This document shows, in pieces, positions 1 to 7,058 of a DNA stretch of 44,158 bases. The position numbers were made by a program, and so were the translations under genes. Origin of the DNA: an uncultured Clostridia bacterium (lineage in GTDB: Bacteria; Bacillota; Clostridia; Oscillospirales; Acutalibacteraceae); the NCBI GenBank assembly GCA_947589485.1, contig CANQBK010000007.1:1-44158 (forward strand), given 5' to 3'. Position 1 is the first letter of the stretch; each line of letters starts with the position of its first letter. Under the pieces are notes generated by a model. That model was not told the origin of the DNA. It ran no database searches and saw only the letters and a program-made list of their open reading frames with translations.

Positions 1-292
1 CTTTGGAATCCGCAAGCCTTTGAAAAGGCTTGAGCGAAACTTTTAACTATGGATACATTAACTTTATTGCGCGCGAATGTACTCTTGGTTCTCAGTACGA
101 GCGAGCGGAGCGAGCGATAGCGCGAATTGAGAGCGCAGGCACTGCGCCGCGAATCGCCCGCGCCGGCTCGGCGCCGCCAAAGGCTCTGCCTTTGGAATCC
201 GCAAGCCTTTGAAAAGGCTTGCGCGAAACTTTTAACTATGGATACATTAACTTTATTGCGCACGAACGGAAAAAGAAAAACTTTTAATTATG
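1..292 (+). repeat. Mosaic palindromic repeat cluster R1 (truncated by window edge)
   Basis: This gene-free stretch is built of modules shared with five other intergenic places in the window. Visible modules are the hairpin AAGCCTTTGAAAAGGCTT (twice), AAAGGCTCTGCCTTT, a conserved AACTTTTAACTATGG block, the GAGCGAGCGGAGCGAGCG block, and the small palindromes GCGCAGGCACTGCGC and GCGCCGGCTCGGCGC. It reads in the plus orientation and lies downstream of the minus-strand carbonic anhydrase, so its hairpins may also end that transcript. ORFs across it are the repeat read as protein and are not genes. Confidence 0.85.
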
Positions 293-293
293 G

Positions 294-875
294 CTAAAAT
301 GAATTAATGCCGAAATCCACTTTACCGCTTTCGGTGTGGTATAAAGCCCCTATAACCTTTAAGCCGCGTTCCTCTTCACGGTTAATTTCAAAACTTTTTT
401 CTATAATGGAAACACTTTGCATTATGTTCATACAACAGGCTTTGTATTCGTCATTTTCGTTTCCAACCGCATTCTTTATTTCGTCGGTAATGAATTTTAT
501 ATATCCGTCGGGATTATGATTGACGGCGGCGTTTACTGCACCGCAATTTGTATGACCTAATACAACAATCAATTTTATTCCCAAATGCTCGGCGGCATAC
601 TCTACAGATCCGAGCTGATGATCGTCCATAACATTTCCGGCTACACGAATTACAAATAAATCGCCTATTCCCGCATTAAAAATACATTCGGGAATAACTC
701 TTGAATCGGAACAGGAAATAATGACGGCAAAAGGGCGTTGACCGTTTTCAAAAGTATACTTCCGTTTAGCAAAGGATATATCGCCTGTATTTACTTCATT
801 TTCTACATAAAACTTATTGCCTTGTTTTAATTTTTCGAGTGCTTCTTTTGCACTTATAGAATTACTGCCGTTCAT
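294..875 (-). CDS. Beta-class carbonic anhydrase
   Basis: This 193-residue protein should interconvert CO2 and bicarbonate in the cytoplasm. It shows the two zinc-ligand motifs of beta-carbonic anhydrases: CSDSR near residue 54 (Cys ligand with the Asp/Arg pair) and HTNCGA near residue 108 (His and Cys ligands). The length matches the compact bacterial form. The start is supported by GGGAGG ending a few bases before the ATG. It lies 25 nt downstream of the DUF6483-like gene and may be co-transcribed with it. Bicarbonate supply for carboxylation in an anaerobe is a reasonable role, but that is inference. Family assignment is firm; class-member specificity is not. Confidence 0.92.
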   Translation of the reverse strand: MNGSNSISAKEALEKLKQGNKFYVENEVNTGDISFAKRKYTFENGQRPFAVIISCSDSRVIPECIFNAGIGDLFVIRVAGNVMDDHQLGSVEYAAEHLGIKLIVVLGHTNCGAVNAAVNHNPDGYIKFITDEIKNAVGNENDEYKACCMNIMQSVSIIEKSFEINREEERGLKVIGALYHTESGKVDFGINSF

Positions 876-900
876 TTTTTCCTCCCGATATAATAAAAAT

Positions 901-1287
901 TTACAGTTTGAATTGTTCTACGGGAATACCAAGCTGCGTAAGAATGTCTATATATCCCTCATATATTTCATTTCGGGAAAAGTTACAGCTTTCCAATTCC
1001 TTGTTACTTAAATTATTTAGCCTTTTATAAAAATCTGTTGCAAGCTCCGCATACTTATCACTAAATGTGATGTTTTCAAATAAAATATCTTCCGCTTCGC
1101 ATAATTTGTTTTCCTTTAAAAGCGAATTGATTTTTATATAAATTTTGTCGGTTTCAGATAAATTTTCGGAATCTTCCAATTCGTACCAAACCGTATTTTG
1201 GGAATCATCTTTGTTAAATATAACTTTAGCAACAAAACGTGTAATCATTTCTATTTGCTGCATAATCCAATCATTTTGCAGACCCAT
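901..1287 (-). CDS. DUF6483-like protein, function unknown
   Basis: This 128-residue, mostly helical and acidic protein resembles the DUF6483 family of Clostridia. The family-like N-terminus reads DWIMQQIEMITRFVAK, followed by charged helices consistent with a TPR-like helical repeat (INSLLKENKLCEAEDILFEN). No signal peptide, membrane segment or catalytic motif is visible. AAGGAG lies about 8 nt upstream of the ATG. It follows hydF after about 100 nt and precedes carbonic anhydrase by 25 nt, so it may be the first gene of a two-gene unit or a tail of the hyd operon. The family name is from memory of the N-terminal pattern; no function is known to me. Confidence 0.8.
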   Translation of the reverse strand: MGLQNDWIMQQIEMITRFVAKVIFNKDDSQNTVWYELEDSENLSETDKIYIKINSLLKENKLCEAEDILFENITFSDKYAELATDFYKRLNNLSNKELESCNFSRNEIYEGYIDILTQLGIPVEQFKL

Positions 1288-1386
1288 AAATTTTCTCCTT
1301 GGTTTTACAGCCTATTGCAAAAGCTGAGTTTATACAAATAAAAACGCAGATTTATTTTTGTTATGTAAATATATTAACAATATCGG

Positions 1387-2589
1387 TTATCGGGCGCATA
1401 ATTCCATTATATCAGGAAAAGGCGCAAGACTGCGTTTTAATATACCGTTCATATATGCGATTGCTGTTCCGTAATTTGTTATTGAAACGGATTCGTCTTG
1501 GGCGCATTTGAGGCGGTACTGCATTTCACGTTCGCTGAGCATACACCCTCCGCAATGGATAATAAGTGAATATTTTGAAAGTTCTTCCGGAAATTCTGTA
1601 CCCGACGTCCACTCGAAATTTATGTTTTTTCCCGTATATTTTTTTATAAGTGCCGGCAGCTTTATTGTTCCTATGTCGCCGCATTGACGATGATGTGTGC
1701 AGCCCTCGGAAATAAGAACCGTATCTCCGTCATTCAATCTGTCAAGGGCGGTTACTCCCTCAACAACAAGCCGTAAGTTTCCCTTGTAATTTGCAAAAAG
1801 AATTGAAAACGATGTCAGAACAATATCATTCGGAACAATTTTACTTACCTTTGCAAATACTTGGCTGTCGGTTATTACTATTTTTGGTTTGTCCTTTAGG
1901 GCGGCAAGAGTATTTTCAAGCTCTGTGTCCTGTGTTACTACCGCAGAAGCGTGTCCGTCCAGAATGTCACGAATTGTTTGCTGCTGTGGAAGTATAAGCC
2001 TTCCTTTTGGAGCAGCTTTATCCACGGGAACGACAAGCACGGCAATATCTCCCTTGTTGAGCTTATCGGATATTATATGCTTTTGGTTTTCAAGTCCTTT
2101 TACTTGTTTTGCGATAAGCTCTTTGAGTTCATATATATTTTCACCGCTTTTTGCGCTTACGCATATTTCATTTTCTCCGTTGATAGTGACTGCGTTAATG
2201 TCACTTTTGTTATATGCGATTATATAAGGTATTTTCTTGTCCTTTATTTTTTCAAGCAGGGCATTGTCCTGTTCGGTAATTCCGACGGCGGAATCGACAA
2301 CAAGTATTGCTACGTCTGTTTTGTTAAGAACCTGATAGCTTTTTTTTACTCTTAAAGCTCCCAAATCCCCTTCATCGTCAATTCCCGGCGTATCTATAAC
2401 CACAACGGGACCCAACGGCAAAAGTTCCATAGCCTTTGAAACGGGGTCGGTTGTCGTACCTAAAACATCTGAAACTATTGCCAAATCCTGTCCGGTTACC
2501 GCATTTAAAACACTCGATTTTCCTGCATTTCTGCGCCCAAAAAAAGCAAGGTGCAGGCGTTCGGCAGATGGTGTGGAATTTAAACTCAT
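1387..2589 (-). CDS. hydF: [FeFe]-hydrogenase H-cluster maturation GTPase HydF
   Basis: HydF is the scaffold on which the 2Fe subcluster is assembled before transfer to apo-hydrogenase. Starting at the ATG at 2589 it has 400 residues, near the family norm of about 400-410. The GTPase domain shows the P-loop GRRNAGKSS (residues 18-26), GTTTDP, DTPG (66-69) and NKSD (127-130). The iron-sulfur ligands are CTHH (C297, H299) and HCGGC (C346, C349). The upstream TTG at 2595 is less likely, because GGAG is spaced properly from the ATG. It follows hydG by 17 nt and is the last maturase gene of the operon. Confidence 0.96.
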   Translation of the reverse strand: MSLNSTPSAERLHLAFFGRRNAGKSSVLNAVTGQDLAIVSDVLGTTTDPVSKAMELLPLGPVVVIDTPGIDDEGDLGALRVKKSYQVLNKTDVAILVVDSAVGITEQDNALLEKIKDKKIPYIIAYNKSDINAVTINGENEICVSAKSGENIYELKELIAKQVKGLENQKHIISDKLNKGDIAVLVVPVDKAAPKGRLILPQQQTIRDILDGHASAVVTQDTELENTLAALKDKPKIVITDSQVFAKVSKIVPNDIVLTSFSILFANYKGNLRLVVEGVTALDRLNDGDTVLISEGCTHHRQCGDIGTIKLPALIKKYTGKNINFEWTSGTEFPEELSKYSLIIHCGGCMLSEREMQYRLKCAQDESVSITNYGTAIAYMNGILKRSLAPFPDIMELCAR

Positions 2590-2606
2590 TGTCAATCACT
2601 CCATAT

Positions 2607-4028
2607 TTAAAATCTGAAATCTCTGTATCCGTTATGAATTTCTGATAAATGACTGCGTGTTATTTCACGCACTTTTTCCTTTGGAATATTGTCAAGTTCA
2701 CGCAAAATCAGTTCTTCACCGATTTTTGCAGTTTCGGGTGACGCATAATCTTCAAGATATTCTTTAAGGGTCATAAGTGCGTTGGGGTGACAGCAGTTTT
2801 GAATTTGTCCGGCTTTGCAAAGAGACATAAAGCGGTCGCCCGTTCTGCCCTCACGGTAGCAGGCGGTGCAGAAACTCGGTATGTAACCAAGCTCCATAAG
2901 CCAATGAACGACTTCATCAAGTGTACGTCTGTCGCTTACGTCAAATTGAGCCGAGTCCTCGTTTTCGTCACACGGTTCGGCATAACCGCCGACACTTGTT
3001 TTCGAGCCGCCGCTTATTTGAGAAATGCCCAAGCGCAAAACACGCTCACGGCTTTCTTTGCTTTCTCTTGTTGAAACTATCATACCCGTATAAGGAACGG
3101 CAATTCTTATGCAGGCAACAATTTTAGCAAAAGTATCGTCTGAAATTCCGTTGTCAAAGGCATCGGGGTCCACATCATCGGCACGTCTTACGCGCGGAAC
3201 ACTTATAGTATGCGGTCCAACGCCGAAACGCGCTTCCAAATGCTCGGCGTGCATAAGTATTCCGACAAATTCGTAGCGGTACAGTTCAAGACCGAACAGA
3301 ACGCCGCACCCTACATCGTCAATACCTGCTTCCATTGCTCTGTCCATTGCCTCGGTATGATAGCTGTAATTATGTTTCGGACCTGTCGGGTGAAGTCTTT
3401 CGTAGGTTTCCTTATTGTATGTTTCCTGAAACAAAATATATGTTCCTATTCCTGCGTCTTTAAGTTTTTTGTAATTTTCGTGGGTGGTAGCGGCAATATT
3501 GACGTTGACGCGTCTTATGGCTCCGTTTTTATGTTTTATGTTGTATATTGTATTAATGCTTTCAAGAACATATTCAATCGGGTTGTTTATGGGGTCTTCG
3601 CCTGTTTCGAGTGCCAAGCGTTTATGTCCCATATCCTGAAGTGCTATAACCTCTTGACGAATTTCTTCTTGTGTAAGTTTTTTGCGTGGGATATGCTTGT
3701 TTTTTGCGTGGTAAGGGCAGTACAGGCAGCCGTTAACACAATAATTAGACAGATACAGCGGAGCAAACATAACAATACGGTTCCCGTAATAGTCCTGTTT
3801 GATTTTTTCCGCAAGCGCATAAATTTCTTTGTTTTTTTCTTCTATATCGCAGTCGAGCAACAGAAGTGCCTCTTTGTGTGAAAGACCTTTTTCGAGTTTT
3901 GCCTTTTCAAGAACGGAATCAATAAGTTCAGCATTATGCTTATTTTTTTCCGCATATTCAAGACATTCCCTTATTTCGGCATCGTTTATAAATTCCTCTG
4001 CAATTGATGATTTTGGATCGTATTTCAT
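2607..4028 (-). CDS. hydG: [FeFe]-hydrogenase maturase HydG (radical SAM tyrosine lyase)
   Basis: HydG cleaves tyrosine and produces the CO and cyanide ligands of the H-cluster. The 473-residue length is typical. The radical-SAM cluster motif is CVNGCLYC (C97, C101, C104). The C-terminal auxiliary cluster motif CX2CX22C is intact, beginning CTAC around residue 392, and separates HydG from ThiH. AAGGAG lies upstream of the ATG. It sits 31 nt downstream of hydE in one transcription unit. No hydrogenase structural gene is in the window, so the target enzyme must be encoded elsewhere. Confidence 0.97.
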   Translation of the reverse strand: MKYDPKSSIAEEFINDAEIRECLEYAEKNKHNAELIDSVLEKAKLEKGLSHKEALLLLDCDIEEKNKEIYALAEKIKQDYYGNRIVMFAPLYLSNYCVNGCLYCPYHAKNKHIPRKKLTQEEIRQEVIALQDMGHKRLALETGEDPINNPIEYVLESINTIYNIKHKNGAIRRVNVNIAATTHENYKKLKDAGIGTYILFQETYNKETYERLHPTGPKHNYSYHTEAMDRAMEAGIDDVGCGVLFGLELYRYEFVGILMHAEHLEARFGVGPHTISVPRVRRADDVDPDAFDNGISDDTFAKIVACIRIAVPYTGMIVSTRESKESRERVLRLGISQISGGSKTSVGGYAEPCDENEDSAQFDVSDRRTLDEVVHWLMELGYIPSFCTACYREGRTGDRFMSLCKAGQIQNCCHPNALMTLKEYLEDYASPETAKIGEELILRELDNIPKEKVREITRSHLSEIHNGYRDFRF

Positions 4029-4059
4029 TTTAAATTCTCCTTGTGTAAAATTATTTAGG

Positions 4060-5100
4060 TTAAATTTGTTTTACGTCGCCTCTGGTTACGGCTATATTGT
4101 ATCCTATTGACTCCATACGCTTGTTCAGGCAAAAACGACATTCGGCTGCCTCGTCACCTGTGCATATTTTGTTGTCGTAAAGCAGGTATTTTTTTCTGAC
4201 GGAACGGGGGGAAAGGTTTGGCATAACAACGTTTGCCCCTGCCAAAATTCCTTTTTCTCGTCCGAGCGGATGTATTGTTCCCAACGCTGTGGTAGACGGT
4301 AAAAGCGCATAGGGAAGTGTAAGACGTAAAAGACCTATCATAAACAGTGTTTGTTCAAGAGTGCCGTTTGGTTTGTCACGGAACGGCGTGTCGTGATGTG
4401 AGATAAACGGACCTATACCGACCATGTGCGGTTGTAGTTCTTTTATAAACAGCATATCGTCCGCAAGATTTTCTGCCGTTTGATATGGAGAACCTACCAT
4501 AAAGCCGCACCCTACTTGATAACCGATTTCTTTAAGGTCGTAAAGGCACTTTTTTCTGTTAACGGGTGAAAGGTTATGCGGATGCAGTTTACCGTAATGT
4601 TCATTGTCCGCAGTTTCGTGGCGAAGCAGGTAGCGGTCGGCGCCGGCGTCAAAATACGCTTTATAACTTTTATGTTCGTGTTCACCTATGGAAAGGGTCA
4701 ATGCACAGTCCGAATATTCGGATTTAATGCTTTTTATTAAATCTACTATTATATCATCGGTAAAGTACGGATCCTCACCGCCTTGCAGGACAAATGTGCG
4801 AAAGCCGAGTTCATATCCTTGTTGGCAGCAATCCATAATTTGTTCTTTTGTAAGACGGTAGCGTTCGGCATTCTTGTTGCTGCGGCGTATACCGCAGTAG
4901 AGGCAGTCGTTTTTACAGTAGTTTGTAAATTCAATAAGTCCCCGAATATAAACGTCTTTACCGTAGTATTTTTGACGTACTTCCCGAGCAAGTGAAAACA
5001 GATATTCAGAATCCTTGTCGGTATGGGAGGAAATAAGTGTCACATATTCTTCCTTAGTCAATACGGAAGTTTCATAGAGCTTATCAATAAGATTTTTCAT
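4060..5100 (-). CDS. hydE: [FeFe]-hydrogenase maturase HydE (radical SAM)
   Basis: HydE is a radical-SAM enzyme of H-cluster assembly, thought to act on an iron-cysteine complex to build the diiron unit. This 346-residue protein has the radical-SAM motif CKNDCLYC (C62, C66, C69). Near the C-terminus it has a second cysteine set of form CX7CX2C (CTGDEAAECRFC), the optional accessory cluster seen in some HydE proteins. Its ATG overlaps the stop of the preceding regulator gene (ATGA), so the two are translationally coupled. A BioB or PylB relative is the main alternative, but the neighbours make HydE secure. Confidence 0.96.
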   Translation of the reverse strand: MKNLIDKLYETSVLTKEEYVTLISSHTDKDSEYLFSLAREVRQKYYGKDVYIRGLIEFTNYCKNDCLYCGIRRSNKNAERYRLTKEQIMDCCQQGYELGFRTFVLQGGEDPYFTDDIIVDLIKSIKSEYSDCALTLSIGEHEHKSYKAYFDAGADRYLLRHETADNEHYGKLHPHNLSPVNRKKCLYDLKEIGYQVGCGFMVGSPYQTAENLADDMLFIKELQPHMVGIGPFISHHDTPFRDKPNGTLEQTLFMIGLLRLTLPYALLPSTTALGTIHPLGREKGILAGANVVMPNLSPRSVRKKYLLYDNKICTGDEAAECRFCLNKRMESIGYNIAVTRGDVKQI

Positions 5101-5342
5101 ACTTTAGAGTAAACCACTTTTGAGCTTATACCGTCAAGCATACCTATTTTACCCGATACGGTGTTTATTACATCAATCGGTGCATCGAGTGCAATGCTGA
5201 TAATACTTACGTTTTTCTTTTGATAGGGTATACCCATTCTTCCGATAATGTATTTACCGTATTCGTGCAGTATATCGTTAAGATTTTTTACCGATTCGGT
5301 ATTTTCGACGATAATTCCTATAATTGAAACTCTGGTTTCCAT
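5097..5342 (-). CDS. TM1266-type putative iron-only hydrogenase system regulator
   Basis: This 81-residue protein begins METRVSIIGIIVEN and has the beta-alpha-beta pattern of the small ACT/NikR-like fold of the TM1266 family. That family commonly accompanies hydE/hydG/hydF and is described as a putative regulator; the ligand is not known to me. AAAGGAG stands 6 nt upstream of the ATG. It is the first gene after the promoter at 5530-5558 and is coupled to hydE by a 4-nt overlap. There is no obvious DNA-binding helix-turn-helix, so a role as a small-molecule or protein sensor is as likely as transcriptional control. Confidence 0.88.
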   Translation of the reverse strand: METRVSIIGIIVENTESVKNLNDILHEYGKYIIGRMGIPYQKKNVSIISIALDAPIDVINTVSGKIGMLDGISSKVVYSKV

Positions 5343-5357
5343 TTCTTTCTCCTTTAC

Positions 5358-5384
5358 AAAAAAATATGCGCCTTAAAAGGCGCA
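5358..5384 (-). terminator. Intrinsic terminator / attenuator in the hyd leader
   Basis: Read on the minus strand there is a perfect 7-8 bp hairpin, TGCGCCTTTTAAGGCGCA (5367-5384), followed by TA and a run of seven T (5358-5364). It ends only a few bases before the AAAGGAG of the first hyd gene. It lies downstream of the promoter at 5530-5558, so transcripts must read through it to reach the operon. That fits an attenuator. A leader segment reading AAAGGC at 5423-5428 could pair with the GCCTTT of the 5-prime arm as an antiterminator. Confidence 0.75.
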
Positions 5385-5523
5385 GTTTAAATACAATTTA
5401 TTTGTACAAAAATGTATTTTGTGCCTTTCACATCAGAAACAATATCTTATGTGTCAGAAAATCATATAAGCATATTGTAATTTCGCACAACAGCATCAGG
5501 CTTATGTACAAAAAAACTATATC
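5385..5523 (-). ncRNA. Structured 5-prime leader of the hydrogenase-maturation operon
   Basis: About 140 nt lie between the predicted start of transcription and the attenuator hairpin. Pairings seen by eye are a closing helix TTTGTAC (5506-5512) with GTACAAA (5401-5407), a stem ATAAGC (5500-5505) with GCTTAT (5466-5471), and a stem CACAT (5449-5453) with ATGTG (5429-5433). This gives a three-way arrangement before the terminator. It matches no riboswitch class I recognise. Whether it senses a ligand or a protein is unknown. Confidence 0.45.
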
Positions 5524-5529
5524 ATTTGA

Positions 5530-5558
5530 ATTATAGCACACAATTTTACAAATATCAA
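5530..5558 (-). promoter_or_regulatory. Sigma-A promoter of the hyd operon
   Basis: Minus strand: -35 TTGATA (5553-5558), 17-bp spacer, -10 TATAAT (5530-5535). Transcription would begin near 5523, about 180 nt before the first start codon. The long leader contains the attenuator described separately. Confidence 0.8.
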
Positions 5559-5573
5559 TATATTTTTTTTAAG

Positions 5574-5797
5574 CGCAGTGCCTGCGCTCTCAATTCGCGG
5601 CGCCGAGCCGGCGCAGGCGATTCGCGGCGCAGTGCCTGCGCTGTCAATTCGCGGCGCCGAGCCGGCGCAGGCGATTCGCGTTGTCGCTCACTCCGTTCGC
5701 TCGTACTGAAAGCAATAGGTACATCCGCGCGGCATAAGTTTTTTTAGCCATAGTCAAAAGTTTCGGTCAAGGCACTGCGCCGGAGCCCTTAACTATC
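5574..5797 (-). repeat. Mosaic palindromic repeat cluster R2 with four tandem 27-bp modules
   Basis: From 5574 to about 5681 there are four 27-bp modules that alternate between two types. Each is a 15-nt palindrome plus a 12-nt tail ending ATTCGCG. The palindromes are GCGCAGTGCCTGCGC and GCGCCGAGCCGGCGC: same architecture, with compensatory changes in the stem. Then follow the CGCTCACTCCGTTCGCTC block, the CATAGTCAAAAGTTTCG block and a damaged GGAGCCCTT module. It lies 12 nt beyond the sleC stop codon, so it would be the 3-prime end of the csp-sleC transcript. Confidence 0.85.
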
Positions 5798-5808
5798 ATT
5801 AGCTCCGC

Positions 5809-7047
5809 TCAACTCGGCATTGTTATTGCGTTATATACATCGGATACGGCATACCATGTCGGGAAATTTACCGTGCCTGTTACGGGCAAATCAAATGTTT
5901 CTTGAAATTCTCGTACCGCCTCGGCGGTTTTTTCACCGTAAATTCCGTCTGCAATGAGTTTGGGTATAAGCGGATAATTGTTGGAAATAGTGTTTAACTG
6001 GTTTTGTATGGTTCTTACGGCATCACCCCGTGAACCTATACTTAAAACGCCTGAAAAAGACAACGGTATTCCTTCAACTTTCTTTGCCTCTTTTAAAGTA
6101 ATATCATAACCGTAATAATTTCTTAAAATCTGAAGTGCAGAAAAACCTCTGTCGCCAAGCTCTTTTGAACCCCATTGACTTAGCCACCCGTCACGGTTTA
6201 CTCTTATGCCGTCACAATATTGTGCAAATAAAGGTTGGTTTGCGTCCCCTCGTGAAATGTACATTGTGAAAACTTCGTCTACAATGTCTGATATTTCCTG
6301 AAAGATGTTTCGACCGTAAGTGAACGATTGGTCGTAGGCAGTAGAATTTGTTATGGTAAAATCGTATCCCTTGCTCCTGTACCATTCGGTATAAACACGG
6401 TTAAGAGTAAATGACAATATTGCAAGAATGTTGGCTTTTAGTGTTTCGCGCGGCCAACTGGCGTATATTTCCGAACTTGCAACATTCTTAATATAGTCCT
6501 TGAAAGAAACGGTATAATTCCTTGCGGATTTGTCCGACGGTACACCGTCGTGAACTATTATAACACTTGGTGTAACGGGTTCGGGCAAAACAACAAGATT
6601 GCTCGGAAACGGCAGTTTTTTAATTTCCGCTTCGGGAATCTTGTCGGGAAAATCGCCCCATAAAACGGGATAGGGAATTATTATGTCCTCAGTAAGCGGC
6701 GTGAGGACAACATTCTGTATTGCGGTTGTGTTGGGGTAAATTTGAATGTTGTCAATTACCGCATCATAGAAATTCGTTAACCTTACACGCATATTATATT
6801 GATTAAACGGTCGGGGACGATTATAGCTTTGCGAATTTTCTATCGGAGGTGTTGTTAGGCGAATAGGGGGGAGTTGACCTTCGGAATTTGTCCTTGCCTG
6901 TTCAATTACATTTCCCGTGTCGGGATTAAGTATGCTTACTTCTGCGTTTTCGGCGGGAGTCCCGATATTTCTTAAATAAATATTTGTCTTTAACAACCCG
7001 TAGCCGCCTTCTGTATTCTTTACGGGGGCAGTGTTGCTTTCGGGCAT
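5809..7047 (-). CDS. sleC: Spore cortex-lytic enzyme SleC
   Basis: SleC degrades spore-cortex peptidoglycan at germination after proteolytic activation by Csp proteases. From the ATG at 7047 the protein has 412 residues. The first ATG (7053) directly abuts GGAGG, so the second, 6 nt further, is preferred. The order is an N-terminal pro region with a beta-rich domain (about 20-120), a SpoIID-like lytic transglycosylase domain (about 175-300, with YIKNVASSEIYASWP carrying the likely catalytic Glu near residue 193), and a peptidoglycan-binding domain (about 338-403, DGIYGEKTAEAVREFQ). The gene starts 11 nt after the upstream csp stop. Its place beside two Csp genes makes the assignment strong. 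Confidence 0.93.
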   Translation of the reverse strand: MPESNTAPVKNTEGGYGLLKTNIYLRNIGTPAENAEVSILNPDTGNVIEQARTNSEGQLPPIRLTTPPIENSQSYNRPRPFNQYNMRVRLTNFYDAVIDNIQIYPNTTAIQNVVLTPLTEDIIIPYPVLWGDFPDKIPEAEIKKLPFPSNLVVLPEPVTPSVIIVHDGVPSDKSARNYTVSFKDYIKNVASSEIYASWPRETLKANILAILSFTLNRVYTEWYRSKGYDFTITNSTAYDQSFTYGRNIFQEISDIVDEVFTMYISRGDANQPLFAQYCDGIRVNRDGWLSQWGSKELGDRGFSALQILRNYYGYDITLKEAKKVEGIPLSFSGVLSIGSRGDAVRTIQNQLNTISNNYPLIPKLIADGIYGEKTAEAVREFQETFDLPVTGTVNFPTWYAVSDVYNAITMPS

Positions 7048-7058
7048 ATTCATCCTCC

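Noticed and set aside
30-212. ORFs inside the repeat clusters (for example 30-212, 5526-5747, 43633-43986)
   Set aside because: They are the repeat sequence read as protein (recurrent ALPLESASL-type ends), have no ribosome binding sites and no protein-like composition.
2378-2599. Frame-shadow ORFs opposite or within hyd, csp, ileS and other genes
   Set aside because: They lie entirely within well-supported genes in other frames and have no ribosome binding sites or motifs.
5426-5494. 22-codon ORF (MLLCEITICLYDF...) in the hyd leader as a leader peptide
   Set aside because: No Shine-Dalgarno upstream of its ATG and it runs through the predicted stems; chance is more likely than for the corA leader.
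5420-5500. Hammerhead-like CTGATG...GAAA in the hyd leader
   Set aside because: The core CTGANGA is not present (CTGATGC) and the three helices of a hammerhead cannot be drawn around it.
5574-5681. CRISPR-like array of short repeats
   Set aside because: The 27-bp modules are directly adjacent with no unique spacers, alternate between two types, and occur in other clusters with different blocks. No cas genes are present.
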